A stretch of 64,000 bases of DNA, from assembly GCA_963989385.1 (NCBI GenBank), contig OZ022512.1:27859899-27923898 (forward strand). The letters run 5' to 3'. Under the pieces are notes generated by a model. It saw nothing but the letters and a program-made list of their open reading frames with translations. It had not been told where the DNA came from and did no database searches. Positions 30,556 to 43,707 of the stretch are shown one piece after another (position 1 is the stretch's first letter; every line of letters starts with the position of its first letter). The DNA is from Ctena decussata (Eukaryota; Mollusca; Bivalvia; Lucinida; Lucinidae). Made by a program: the position numbers and the translations under genes.

Positions 30556-32355
30556 CAGTACACGCAACGTGAAGACTTGATCTGACACGCTCTCGCGTGA
30601 CACTTAAAATCGCGAGGAAGGGATTAAAATCCACGAGATTCTCTCGCAACTCTCACGCATTTCACACTAAACTTCCTCGCGTGTTTGAAAATCGCCACGT
30701 TCCACGCAAGAAAATTCCTCGCATCTCGCGTGAAATTCATAGAGTGATGTATGCGAGAAACTTTCTCGCATCACGCGTGGAATTTTGTCCAGGTAGGTAC
30801 AATGTACATGTACAGTAAATGCAAGTTTCTATACATATACCTTTACGATTCGCAATGCATTTTTTTTCGACGCTGATAACGGTTCAATTAATACATTGTA
30901 AGCGTGCGTGAATAACCTAATTGATCGCATCCTCAACGCAAGTATTGTTTGACCGTTACGAATTAAGGATGTGTTGATAAACAATCATGATCAGCGTAAT
31001 TTTGTTGCAATTACGCAGCGAGTTAATTAGAGAGGCTTATGTTTGAAAGAATATTGTTAATAGGTTACTTAGTAGCAAAATTCTAGAATGATGACACAGA
31101 CAAAAATTTTCGCTCAGCCGCCACCGATAATAGCCCAATCCATGTCAAAACAGTCACAAAGATCAAAGCGTTTGAACTCAAAGCTATACCGCTAGTGGCA
31201 CGTGCCGAAATGTTTACTTATTAACCAATATAAACTTTCTGATGTAAGAGCTGTCAAGTTTCCATTAAAAGCGCACGCGACAACAATGACTTGATTAGCA
31301 AATGGGCTGTCTCAGAGGTGATTGACGTCCGCTTAACCACTCGCTGAAATATGCAAATTTGTAAACCTGTTGGTTTGACAGCTAAAAAAAAATACGTCAC
31401 AGCTGCATCCATATAGAAAATATGATTTTGCGTCGTGGATCAATAGTCAAAGTGTTTGGATTTTAAAAATGCATCAAAATGAATGAAAAATAAGAGGTGA
31501 GAAGTTTGTTTTTTTATTCCGATCTCCGCGTTGCAAAATCACATTATCTATAAGAAAAAAGAAACTGATTCTGCTGCGCGAAAAATTCTCAAAGTATTCG
31601 GACTAATAAACATAATATATATGTATTCATATTTAGAGGTGACTGAACGCATTCAGGGCCTTTGCCGTAATAAAATGTGAAGACGGTAGCATTTATTGAA
31701 ATACGTAAACACAGCACGTTTATAGGTCAGTCTCGTGCCTTGACATCAAAGGACGCCGCTCAGAGCACAAAATGGTGAAAGGAATCTTATTCCAAACGCT
31801 GATAGTAAATATGAGGATCAGCCTGCGCAGTATTGTATACTATGCGACAAACTGGTATGCTTTACGCGTCATAGCGTGAGCGGTTTATGCCGTCTATTTG
31901 ATCGGTTATTTCTGGAATGGCTGAAATTGCCGATCGTAATTTTTGCCGCTAAAATTTTTTTAGTCGGCGCCAAAAAAGACCAGTCGGTTGGAAACCGGAA
32001 TCACAACTTTTTTAGGCCCAAAGTAAAAATATAAATGAATTACCTGTACAACATATAATGACCTGTGAAATTGATAGGAATCGTTAATCCTTTCCACTCG
32101 AAAACATGCGTCACGCGTGATTAAGTTTGACGCCGATGACTCACCTGAGCATACATGGAGTTAATCCTTTCTCTCGAAAGTTGCGTGTCTCGCGTGAAAT
32201 GAAATTGTTTTCTCGCGAGTTTAACGTCACGCATCTCGCGAGTCTCTCGCATCTCCCACGCATTTCACACGCAAAAACCCCACTAAACTTTCGTGGAAAA
32301 GATTAAAATTTCTCGCGAGAGCGTGTCACATCAAGTCTCCACGTTGCGTGTACTG
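30556..32355. mobile_element. 1.8-kb TA-flanked element with CTCGCG-rich subterminal repeats
   Basis: Inverted ends of about 45 bp begin CAGTACACGCAACGTG(A/G)AG and contain GACACGCTCTCGCG. They are flanked by TA at 30554-30555 and 32356-32357. Inside each end, short CTCGCG/CACGCG words repeat many times in both orientations (30590-30780 and 32090-32330). No transposase was read. The CAGT tip and TA target suggest a Tc1/mariner/pogo-type non-autonomous element. Confidence 0.82.
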
Positions 32356-32357
32356 TA

Positions 32358-34246
32358 GTAAAGACAGGCATTTTAAATTTCAGGCTGATCACTGTAACTG
32401 GTTATGGCATTTATTTATCTATTTATCAGATTATTAAGAAAATTATGAAGACGATCGACTTGCGTTATTTATATTGTTACGCAAGCACGCCTTATTGTCA
32501 TCCTTCAGCGTACTGAATTGCCATTATCTTAAATGTTTGAGCCTTTCGGTGATTCAGATAAAACATGATGACAGGGTTATAAAAGACGATTTATGTCCAA
32601 TGAAGAGCTTGAACTGTCAGATTTGACAAATGTAAACTCTTACCACCCCATAGGTTGCGACAATTTAGTATAAAAATGATGTTTAGAGAGATGCTATTTA
32701 AGTGAGCAAACGAGGTAATTTCTGTTTTGATTATTGACCGTGACTTTAATCGGATTTCTTTGAAAAAGTTGTTTGAAAAGGACCACTTCTAATCATTTAG
32801 ATTCAAACAGAAAATTATATTTGTCAATATAAGCGAAGTTAATTGCGAAAGCATGGCTGCTGCCGGAGCTGGAGATATGATTTTTTTTACCGTTTAAAAC
32901 ACACGCAAGCAATTCAAAAGTGAGAATAACACGCACGAAGCTTGAACTGGATATGTCTTTGGGCGATTTTTATCCTGGTGAAGGTCATCGTGCTTTATTC
33001 AAGTATGATAGCAATATGGGATGCTGTTTTATTGGCTTTCGCCTATTTATGGATATCCTTAATTCGAGTTTTGGTTTTTGATATGCAAAAATCTATTTAT
33101 GGTCATCAAAAAATAAAAAATGTTGTATTATCCTAAATTATTTTAAAAGCTATCCAAAATTAATTTAGGGTAATCCAATATTATTTTTGGATCACCATAA
33201 ATCGAATTTTAGATATCCAAAAATGAGCTATGAATATCCTAAATTCAAAAAATCGGAAATATGAAGCTGAAGGCGCCCTCAATATTACAGGATTATTTAT
33301 CTACATGTAAGACAGGACGGGTACAACAAGAAGGTGCGCTAAGCCCTCATATACACGTGTTCAGTATCTGCAGTTGGGTAACAACTCAGATATATGCTGC
33401 GTTTGCAATGGCATTTTACATGCTCTTGACTTTTTAATGGAAACAAGTTCAGATTAACAGAGTATAGTCAAAATGGTACAGCACAGCCGACTATTTTTTA
33501 ACCTTGCATCTCATGTTTTCTCGTATCTGAGTTACATTCCAATTTCAACTGTCAAGGGGTGGGTTTTTCGAAGTCTAGGTTTTAACATTTAGAGTTTGAC
33601 ACTTGCGAAATGTTTACGCAAATATCTAAAGAATGTCTATAAAATGCGACATCAAATTCATAGATTTGAAGCATTTTTTTCAATGTATGGATAAACTCAA
33701 TGTTTTTCCCCTATTTTACAAAGGGGATTGTCTTTTGTAGCTTTCGTCTTCTTACTTCCCTGTACATAGAACTCATTCCTCTTCCAGTTAAAAATTTGCT
33801 CCTAGAAGAGAGAAGAACTTTTTTCTTTAAAGAGCTGACCCTCTTCTAAGAGCAGATTCTTTTCTATCACATTTGATCCCTTTCGAAAAGAGAGGTAAAA
33901 TGAAAAGTGCAGAGTTGCTTTCCTGAAAGTGTACTTGTTCACCTTAAAGATTAAGCTCTGCAAGAAGAGGGAGAAGAACTCTATAAGAACTCAGCTTTCG
34001 TTCTAATCCCAAGATTGTATTGTATATATATATATATGTATGTATGTTACAATTTAAAAAACGAATAAAATATGTTTAAACCAAGCTCTGCAAACGTGTA
34101 AAAGAGCTGTTTGCCCCATGGAAAATGGACCGTACCAGTCTGCGCATTTCTGTAAACTGATCAGTCTTCACTTTTCGGTGGATAGTGCTTAAGAAAAGGG
34201 AACAGACGGAGCAGGTGATCTCACACATACCGCGATAACTGCAGGA
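32358..34246. other. Intergenic; no gene recognised
   Basis: AT-rich. At 33125-33245 phrases of the type ATCCTAAATT / ATCCAAAA / ATCACCATAAAT recur as degenerate short repeats. A GAAGAG-rich stretch with weak inverted repeats lies at 33780-33990. Confidence 0.4.
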
Positions 34247-34445
34247 GCCCCGGTAGCTCAATAGATTAAGCGCTGGCCTGCTGATCAGGCGAACCAGGGA
34301 TCGAGACCCGCTGGAAACGGAAATATTTCCAACGATAAACGCGGTTCCATTGCACACAGCCCATCATTACCACCTTCCCATTGTCCTAATATGCCTGAAA
34401 TTCTGTTAAAAAATATGTTAAATCGCAAGTCATCCATCCTTCTTT
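34247..34445 (+). mobile_element. Second SINE family, plus-strand copy
   Basis: GAGCCCCGGTAGCTCAATAG starts a tRNA-like head, with B-box-like GGGATCGAGACCC. The body ends in ATCGCAAGTCATCCATCC, as in the copy at 22262. Confidence 0.72.
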
Positions 34446-36890
34446 CAGAACTGGACTGTGACAAAAGCATGAATTCAAAGTTGCTTTCACTGCATAGTTT
34501 TGAGCCTTATCGTACACCACACACTGATCTACACTGTTGTAAAAATGGAATCTTATTGAGATTATTCGGAAAAACATTGTTCCTAACTCCTTACCTTATT
34601 CAATCTGAATTTTATCCGCGTTTAGAGCTAATTTACTATGTACTACAATTATTACCTTACAACGAAATCAGCAGATAAATTGACAACAGGATGGGAGGTT
34701 CTTAAATGCAAAAGATCTTCTGAATGGCTATTTGTGACATTTTAGCCCTAGTATTTACTCAAGAGATTATGTATCACATGGACTGCTTTCTCTTCTTTTA
34801 TTTGGTTTGGATCTCAGATTTCACAGTAGAGATAATTGGCGTATCAATATTACGGGATTAGATTTTCTGATAACTAGTACCCATCGGCCACTACTGCCAT
34901 TGATCGTTTGTATAGATTTAAATCAATTTAAAGTACACATTTGATGAAAAGATTCTTAAAAACATCATTCACGACATAGCTTTATTTATTTGTGGGGTAT
35001 AGATGGTCATTGAAAAGCTTCAAATTATGGATCAAGCATTTTTTAAAGCTTTTTTCAGCAGAAACGAATTGTAACGAACTGTACCCCCCACTACTTCAAG
35101 CAATGTGTTTACCATTAAAATGAATATGTTTACCATAGCAACCATATATTATCGTATTTTAAACTGACCCAAGATACAGGGAAAATTATTTCCAGTTAAC
35201 GGAAAATTCGGTGAAAACTGTATTTTGAATGTAAACAACAAACGGATATTTTCGACATGAGAAAGCTGACAGCTGGGAACATACATTATTCAGCAAACGT
35301 TTGGTAATGGTCATAATTTCCTTCTTGAAATATTAGGAAAATTTATATTCTAAGAGTATATGGTTAGTGCGCATATGTCAATAAAGCATTGGCGCTGCAA
35401 AATGTATTGCGCATTCAGTATGTGTAAAATGTCAAGGGAGATAATAAGAGCTGATTGCGCAATAACATGGCCGATCAAGATTACCCCAAGAAGTTTGTAT
35501 GTGGTGGGCTGACCTGCAAACAAACCCCGTCAGTGGAAAAGCATGCTCACCCACCAAGGGAGATTTATTTGCTTATATACCCCAACATCAGACCTCTTTA
35601 CTTTCAGACTTCGTCATGTGTAGTCAGGAAGGCAGCTAAGCGTATTTTGCAGTACTTATGTGTAGTCCAGGCATATGGTAGTTGAATGGGGGTGGGGTGT
35701 TGGTTGGGGGGGGGGGGGGGGGGGGAGAGTAGGGGCTATTTTGATTTTTTTCCCCCCAAAAAAATGACATAGTGGTTTCTAGCCTAGTCTGTAAATCAGT
35801 CTTTTATGGTATGGGTAAAGCAGAAATGAGGAAAAGAGATGAGGATGGCAACTGATTCATCTTTGGTAAGAGCCTGGGTTCATACTCTTATTTATCCTAC
35901 CTTTTGTCCACTGGGAAACTTATTAAGCCCTTTTGGCTTGTTCCTAATAGACAGTAGCACAATGTTTAAACTTTCCTCAATAATCTCTGTCAGTAGATGA
36001 TTTTATCTTCACAGGATAAAATTTTACATCTGTAATCTGTTAAATGATTGATCAACTTTTGATCGTGAAAACACATGACAATACAGTGTAGCTGACAAAA
36101 ACAGTTAGCTACGAAGATATAAAATCAATAGACCATGACTAATATTGCCACTGTTTAACTTTTCTTGATGGTTGTTGACTGGGGGTTGCAGCCTGACATA
36201 ATTTGATTGTTTGTTCACGCTGAAATGCACAGCTGAACCGTAGTAATCTGTGTTGAATAGACGCTTTAATTAGGGACTAAAACGTCCAAATATGGTCCAA
36301 AATCACAGGAAAAGGACCGAAAAAATGGATTGGCAATCTTGCGTAGTTTCAGATGGTCAAAACGTAGAGCGTATTTTTAAGCCAAAAAGCGTAGAAAATA
36401 CGCCAAAATCGTAGTTGTAAACAGGTCTGCAACATTTACTTGACCACAAACTACCGAGTTTGTAATTTGCATATCTATTTATATCTGTGACCTTCTACCG
36501 TCACAGTCATATTAAATGAATCTAGCATAAAATGCTTAGTGGCTGATATGGAATGGGAAACGGTCATACAACCTACAGTTTGTTTTTCAAGCATGTGCCT
36601 CTCTGCCTCTGGTACTAGCTAAAATTTACACCGGCCGATAACTGGTCCCTAACCGACAACAGGTAAATTCAAGCTGTTGCTCATTTGCTCTTCAATAAAT
36701 TGCACGACTTTTTGATGACAGAATTTTCACACCAAATGCCAAAGACCTAATATAAAATGTTATAATCTTCATTTCAGTTAGTCTTTGTATAAATTTACCT
36801 GAAACCTCTTTTCCTAAAGCCGCTTAAAAGCGAAAGTACAAAACGTTGGTTTCGCGCCAATCCAGTTACCTCCCATGCACAGTCCCACTA
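34446..36890. other. Intergenic; no gene recognised; poly-G tract at about 35706-35725
   Basis: Short open frames such as 34391-34678 and 35455-35685 show no family similarity. The poly-G run of about 20 is followed by GAGAGTAGGGG. Confidence 0.4.
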
Positions 36891-36949
36891 AATGCTGCAA
36901 GGTACAAGATACAAGCTTTCGGCCCTCACAGGAGCACATACAGTAGTAC

Positions 36950-37720
36950 AGAATGAGCAAACAAATAAATCAAGGAGAGAATTCGAAAGGACAGAATGGA
37001 ATCATGACTACAAGCCGAGTGATTATCACAGGCCACAATTCTGACATAAATAAACTGTTGCAGCCCCATGATTTGACCAGACTTGCAAATTTAAGGACCA
37101 TAACTCTGGTAGAAAGAACCCTATCAGGATCCAATGAAATATGATCAATGTAAAATGGTGATAACAATGTCCTGAAAATCTGAATGATGACCCCAATAAA
37201 ACATGATCGTCAAAGTCTGATGAAAATCGGTTAAAAATGAAGAAGGATCTGCTGCCAAAAGATTTGACCAGACTTATGAAGGGCCATAACACTGACAGAA
37301 AGGGCCCAATAATGACCCCAATAAAATATGATTGCCAAATGGTGATAACAATATCCTGAAAGTTTGATGAAAATTGGTTGAAAAAATATGGAGGTGTTGC
37401 GGCCACAAAATTTGACCAGACTTACAAAGGGTCACACTCTGGCAGAAAGTCCACTCATGACCCCAATAAGCTATGATCAATGTCAGATGGTGATAACAAT
37501 ATCCTGAAAGTTTAATGAAAATCAATAGAAAACTGAAGGAGTTATATAGCCACAAGATGGACAAATTTACAGATGAAGGGACATAACTCTAGCAGAAAGG
37601 GTCCAATCATGACCCCAAATATCACATGGTCCACATCATGTAATGACAAAAATTTCTAAAAGTTTCATGAAAATCCATTGGAAAACTAGAAAAGGTGTTT
37701 GTAAAACACTAAGCCCCCAA
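36950..37720 (+). repeat. Tandem block, about 150-bp unit, 4-5 copies
   Basis: Units share GACCAGACTTA(C/T)(A/G)AA, CATAACTCTGGCAGAAAG, ATGACCCCAATAAAATATGA and GGTGATAACAATATCCTGAA. They are degenerate and contain only shadow open frames. Confidence 0.8.
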
Positions 37721-37819
37721 CCATATTCCTATTAAATCCTAAAAGAGCATGTCAATCCTAGAAAATATTGATGGAAATTGTTCAAAAGTCAATCAGTCAA
37801 TCTATGTCTCATCTCCAAA

Positions 37820-39770
37820 CAGCTGAGCAAGTTTCAAGATCCAAGCTTAAATACTTTTTGAGATACCTTGCTGCCAAGTTTAAAATGTTGACATTTTCAA
37901 AGGGACATAATTCCAAAAATAATTGACGGAATTAGGGACCGACCATTTGATATTCTGGGGGGGGGGGGGGGGGGGGGGGGGGGCCTGGTATATTTATCAA
38001 AAAAATTCCCTGTCTTTGGATATGCAAGAAAAAAATAACCTGGCTCATAAGGGGGTTCAAAAAAATAATCTGGCTTCAAAAGTAAGGGAAAAAAATAACC
38101 TGTCTCCACCCAAAATTTCATAAAAAAAATATAGTCTGCAGATAATTCCATTGGAATTGAGTTTTTATAATCTCTCTGGCTTCTGGGGGCTGTGCCCCCA
38201 GACCCCCATATTTATAGTTATATTTTAATATTATCTACAATTGGTTTACACCAGCGGGCCCGCATGTGCGTACACTTACAAAAAAATCTTATACAACATT
38301 CACATACATGTATCATTGATCTGCCACATTACTAAGTAAATGTTTCCACTAAAACTGAATTGCAAAAGAGTCACAAGCTTATGGGACACAAAACCATTAT
38401 GGCAAAATAAACACTCTAAAAGGCAAAAGTCCCAATATAAAAACCCTTATTTTTATCATCATTCCTAGTTTTTCTCTTGTTTCCAGTCTTAAAATTGCAA
38501 TTGAAATTGGGAAATTGCTTTAGCTTCTGGGGGGCATAGCCCCCCAGACCCCCCTTTGTTAACTTCTTAGCACATAACTTTCAGCCATTTCATGTATAAT
38601 GTGACTCTATGAGTAAGTATTTATCAAACTTCCTAAAGGACGAATAAAGCATGTTTGGGCATATATTGGGATAGAAAAAAAACCTTAAATTCCTAATGTT
38701 AGCCCTAAAACTGAGCCAAAATAGCCCTAAAATTTGGCCAAAATATCCCTAATTTAAGGCCTAATTTTTTGCCAAACTCATACAGGGATGTTTGTATCCG
38801 TACCTTAGATGAAAAGAGTAACATGCTCCAGGCACTGGTTTGCAAAAGCAAGCTAAGCCATGCCCTTCGCCTGGTTAACAAAAGCACCATGTTCTTTTTG
38901 TGAGAAAAAAAGGTGTAAAAAAATACTGATGTGGGTAAAATAAAAGGATATTAAGATCAAGTAAACAAGGATCTGATAGTTCAGCTATAAAATAAAAAAA
39001 AAAATAACCTGTTTGAGTTAGTTTGTAAAAAAAATAAATTAGCTTCCACAAGGTGAAAAAAAAAGAAATTGTTTCCAGAGGCCAGTGAAATAAAATGTTG
39101 TGTCTCCATCAAGAATACCAGGCCCCCCCCCAGAATATCAAATGGTCGGTCCCTTAGTAAGTTTATCAGTCAGTCTACTCATCACCTTCAATTAGCTGCC
39201 CTAGCTCAAATACTTTTCGAGATACAAATGTATCTTGCTGAAAAGTTTAAAATGGCAAAATTTTCAAAGGGCCATAACTCCAAAAATAATTGATGGATTT
39301 CATTCAAAGTGAATCAATTTATCTACACATCATTCCTAATAAGCTGTTAATAGTTCAAGCCCCCTAGCTCAAATACTTTTTCAGATATCTTGCTGACAAG
39401 TTGAAAATGCTGGAATTTTCAAAGGCCCATAGCTCTAAAAAAACAAATAGACAGAATTCATTCAAAAGTTAATCAGTTCATGTACACAACATCTCCAATC
39501 CCTGACCTTGTTCAAGTCCCTAATTCAAACAATTTTCTTGCTGACAAGTTTAAAATGCTGAAATTGTCAAAGGGCCATAACTCCGAAAATAATATACGAA
39601 TTTCGTTCAAAAGTTAATCAGTTCATCTACTCATCACTCCTAATAAGCTGGCAAAGTTTCAAGCCCCTGGCTCAAATACTTTTTGTGATATCTTGCTGAC
39701 AAGATTTCATTATGATTTTCTCCAAAGGGGCATAACTCCAAAAAGGGAGACAACTCAGACAAGAGAAAAA
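37820..39770 (+). repeat. Tandem block around CAAAGGGCCATAACTCC, split by an insertion
   Basis: Units share TCAAAGGGCCATAACTCC, AATAATTGA(T/C)GGA and CTCAAATACTTTTTGAGATA. The unit near 37925 is interrupted by the 1.2-kb element at 37935-39153 and resumes at 39157. Three to four further units follow. Confidence 0.78.
37935..39153. mobile_element. TTA-flanked element with poly-G/poly-C beside its ends
   Basis: Ends GGGACCGACCATTTGATATT / AATATCAAATGGTCGGTCCC are exact inverses. On the inside they are followed by CTGG plus a poly-G run on the left (about 37959-37983) and a poly-C run on the right (39122-39131). TTA flanks both sides (37932-37934, 39154-39156). A three-base TTA target is typical of PIF/Harbinger-like elements. 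No transposase was read. Confidence 0.82.
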
Positions 39771-39779
39771 ATACGTTTC

Positions 39780-40600
39780 AGCTGTTTTTATACCCGCCAC
39801 ATGTTAGTGGTGGGGTATTATGTTTTCAGGTTGGCTGTCCGTGTGTCTGTCCGTCCATCCGTAGTACGTACGTCTGTCTGTCCGTCCGCACTTCATTTCC
39901 GTTCGATAACTTAAGTATTTATCAACGGATTTCCTTCAAATTTTGCATATGCATTTGTACCGAGAATGTCTCGCTTGGGATTGTTAATGGGCAAATTTCG
40001 TTAATTTCTGACAGAGTTATGGCACTTGTCAATGTACAAAAAATGGTTTCTGGCCTCTAGTTCCTTTACTACTTGGAGTATCATGATGAAACTTCACAAA
40101 CATGATTGAAGTAACAAAAGCTTTTTATGAGCACAGAAATTTCATCATCAGGGGTTATCTGCCCCTGCCCTGGGACTATATACATGTATAAAATCATGAG
40201 CAATTTTTCTGAAACTTTCAGCAAATGATCAAAGTGATGAAAGCCTCCAATGATGCTCAAATTTACCCCATGGGAGTTATTTCCCCCTGCCCCTGGCTAT
40301 ATACATGCATAAATCTGGAAAAATCGGTGTGTGAAAAAGGTTTGCAGTGGCGGGGTATCACGCAGTTGTTTGCGATGCTTTTATTTTGATGATGAATCCA
40401 TGTGAAATTTCAAAACTCTAGCATGCACCGTTATTAAGATATAGTATGCCTGACAAACGGACGAAAGGATGGATGGAAGCATGCACGGACAACCCAGAAG
40501 CAATATGCCCCCTCAAGTTCTTTGAAGTTGGGGGCATAAAAATGTAGGGATGGACAGACGAATGGACAGAACCTATTCCAAAAGTCCCCTTTGACTACAC
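39780..40600 (+). repeat. Repeat end with TATACCCGCCAC and GTCCGTCC words
   Basis: It starts TATACCCGCCACATGTTAGT, runs through a (GTCTGTCCGTCC)-rich stretch and ends near GTTGGGGGCATAAAAATG. It probably belongs with the tandem blocks to its left, as part of one Helitron-like region. The boundaries are uncertain. Confidence 0.5.
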
Positions 40601-41041
40601 TGGGGGACAAATATGCTATACATGCTATTATCTTAAAACTGATCAGGTCTTACTTGCAAGAAAGCTCTTCATAAAATGTTAGGAACTAGCTTATTCTTGA
40701 GTTATTCTATTGTTAAATCATTTTTGTCACAGCCAAACTGGATCACAGAGTTAAACAAGTTTTGCAGATTGACAGAAAGCCCTTATTGCATGGATGATGT
40801 ACATGAAACTATGAGTAATTTGTGCAGTGTGAAGAAAGCTTTTGTTTCCTTTTCAGTAACAGCAATCCTGCTAGATGGCTGATGTGCAAAGCTCTCACAT
40901 ATCCATGGATGCCTTTGTAACTATTCCTCAAAATTCCATTCATTTTCTTCAAAACTACCCTGCATCCCTTGAGATATTCATGCTTTATCCCTAAATGCAT
41001 TTCCAGGGCTTCATGGGGTCGAAGCCTTTGTTGTTCACATA

Positions 41042-41263
41042 TGAGCCACAACACAACAGAACCAACGAAGTGAAATGTGGGCCCAGCAAAGACTCAGATC
41101 AGCCTGGGCATCCACCCAGTCTGATCAGTCTCCACTGTGCCCTTTAAGGGTAGCCAAGGGTCTAAGCTACCTCCATGCGGACAGTGAAGACTCTGACCAG
41201 GCTGATCTGAGTCTTCGCTGGGAGCATATGCCACTTTGTTTTTTTTTTTTTTGTAGTGGCTCA
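41042..41263. mobile_element. MITE family A, copy 3
   Basis: TGAGCCACAACACAACAGAA to TTTGTAGTGGCTCA. A run of about 15 T replaces part of the right arm. Confidence 0.8.
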
Positions 41264-41582
41264 ATTGTGTTATGCACCTTTTTCGTGTATTGTTGCTCAT
41301 TAATAGGACAAGTTCCACTACAGGATATGAAACACAAGAAAAAACTTTATTTCAAGGTCTTTAAATATCTTTTTTAATATTTCATTATTTCATGGGTCAT
41401 ATAAATACAAAATTATGCATATGGTGTTACTCATGATAGTAATATACTACCGTAAAGGGAAATAGCTTATAAACCTTAAAGTTTAAAAACTACAAAAATA
41501 TGACAAAAGTAGCAGTGTAATTTCTATAACCATGATAAGGTGAGTACATAATTACTATTCAGTCAGAGCTCGAGGTAATATT

Positions 41583-41820
41583 TGAGACGCGACACGACAA
41601 AACCAACAATGGGATTGTGCGCCCAGCGCAGACTCAGATCAGCCTGGGCATCCGCCCAGTCTGATCAGAGTCTTCGCTGTCCGCATTGACGTAGCTCAGA
41701 CCCTTAGCTACCCTTTGCGCACTTAACGGAGAGTCTGGTCAAATTGGGCTAATGCCCAGGCTGATCCGAGTCTGCACTGGGCGCACAACCACATTGTTGG
41801 TTTTGTTGTGTCATGGCTCA
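41583..41820. mobile_element. MITE family A, copy 4 (best preserved)
   Basis: TGAGACGCGACACGACAAAA to GTTTTGTTGTGTCATGGCTCA-type end. Both arms keep the CAGCGCAGACTCAGATCAGC core. Confidence 0.85.
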
Positions 41821-42137
41821 TTTGTCACAAAACACAGCTAAGCCAGCAAACTTGATGCCGCCACCACTGGAAAAGTAGTACATACATTGTATATCTCGCT
41901 TCTTCTAGTTGCAAGCCAGACAAAAAGCTTGATTAATTATTCCGTTTCCTTTTTTAGTCTCATCTGGAGATAATTTTTTATGTGTTTTTGTTTTTACAAA
42001 GGGGTTCTATCAGGGCTAACAACATGTTTTTATAGATTCAAGAAGTGAATTTTTGGGATTGATAGAAAAATCAGCCTGAATCATCACTAAATACTCCATA
42101 TCTACAGCTCTGGGAAGAAAGTTTGAATACTGTACCA

Positions 42138-42338
42138 CAGCTCCAGATAAGAGGGGGTATTGAGGATAATTTAAAGATAATTTTTCTTATTTCTGAACGA
42201 AAACATAAGTTGTGATCCCTCATTAGAACCGTCTCGATGAGACGGTTTTAATGATGGGTCACAAAATATGTTTTTGTGGAGAAATATGGACAATTATCCC
42301 TAAATTATCCCTGTTACCCCTTCTTATCTGGAGCACTG
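42138..42338. mobile_element. MITE family C, copy
   Basis: CAGCTCCAGATAAGAGGGGG to CCCTTCTTATCTGGAGCACTG, with the core ATTAGAACCGTCTCGATGAG. Confidence 0.82.
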
Positions 42339-42496
42339 CTGTACTATTCTACAATGTCTAGTGTTTTTCCTCTCAAATGTACTTATTCTGCTGTAAACCA
42401 CTTTTTTTACTCTCAAAAATAACCCCAAAAGTTTATATCTGCCTCACAAGATGGATCTAGATTTTTAAACAAAATTACATGTAGCAAGACCGAATT

Positions 42497-42695
42497 ACAC
42501 TGTCAACTCTCAATATCTCAAAGTTCATCCCAAACTACTGATATCTGAACGTAAATTTTCTGGTCCCTGAAAATTTACTTTTAGAAAGCAGTAGTAGTTG
42601 AAATGTAAATAAATATAGAAAATTTGTGGAAGTATATTGTTTGATATCAGAGGATACTTTGAGATATCATTGTTCGAGATACCAAGAGGTGACTG
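42497..42695. mobile_element. MITE family F, copy 3
   Basis: CACTGTCAACTCTCAATATC to CAAGAGGTGACTG, with TTTTCTGGTCCCTGAAAATT inside. Confidence 0.7.
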
Positions 42696-42949
42696 TATTT
42701 GGAGCCAATTTGCACTAGGAAAACACCCGTCTTATTACCAAATGAATACAGTAGTCATCTCTAGACAACAATCTGCCAGTGCTAGGGCATGTTATGTATG
42801 TAAAACCAACTGCAGACACAAAGAAGCTAGATAGCTTGTTCATCTGCACAATCTCACCCAGTTGCTGGAGATCCTACTGATTCTTTTTTCTATTTACAAA
42901 GATGTTGGTTAGACCGAGAATGCACTGGCACTGGTTAATCAGCTCCCGA

Positions 42950-43181
42950 GGTTATATAACTTTTTTCATGCTCAACTCAGCTGAGCATGAAGTTTTACCT
43001 GCTAATAAATAGCAAATTACTGATAAGTACAGTTGTTTTCTTGCTCAGTTTAGCTGAGTATGAAATTTTTCTCTGCTTATGAATATGAAAATACCAACAT
43101 TAGTTGGCCTTTTCATAATCATCAGCAGAGAAAAATTTCATGCTCAGCTGAGTTGAGAACGAAAAAAGTTTTATAACCTCA
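42950..43181. repeat. Foldback element (GAGGTTATATAACTTTTTTC)
   Basis: The arms GAGGTTATATAACTTTTTTC + ATGCTCAACTCAGCTGAGCA and their inverse end at ATAACCTCAGG. The inner arms contain GAAATTTTTCTCTGC / GCAGAGAAAAATTTC. It abuts the next foldback at 43182. Confidence 0.8.
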
Positions 43182-43404
43182 GGGGCCGTATGGACAAAAC
43201 GACTTAAGTGGTTGTTATGCTGTTGCTAAGGCTAAATTTCTTTGACGGAGATTCCCTACAACTATGAAACTTGCTCTGGAGGAACAGTCTCACAAAGACT
43301 GTTCCTCCAGACCAAATTTCATAGTTGTAGGGAATCTCCTTCAAAGAAATTTAGCCTTAGCAACAGCATGGCAACGACTTAAGTCGTTTTATGAATACGG
43401 CCCC
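43182..43404. mobile_element. MITE family G foldback, copy 2
   Basis: Same arms as the 18259 copy (GGAGATTCCCTACAACTATG with its inverse) and the same GGGGCCGTAT / ATACGGCCCC tips. The GGAGGAACAGTC loop is retained. Confidence 0.88.
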
Positions 43405-43707
43405 TGGTCTCAGATGTGCCACCACATGATAAAATATTGCTAGGCATAGCCCATGTTTCCTCTATTGACATGATTACAAAATTCAAATTCAAATTTATTT
43501 TATTTTGAAAACCTCTGTTAACAAGGTATAATTCGAAACGACAGAAACAGGAAGAATTATAAAAAAAAAAAAAAAAAAAAACTATTCTAAGGGAGACAAC
43601 CTAAGCAAAGCCATTTTCCATTTACTGTTCCAGTTAATGCCCATAAAGCCAGACAATAAGAAGCGCATTCGCCTTTTTCACTCGGATAAGCATGAGCAAT
43701 ACCTACA

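Noticed and set aside
36953..37564. Several overlapping open frames of 60-126 codons
   Set aside because: They follow the 150-bp tandem unit and occur on both strands; shadows of repeats.
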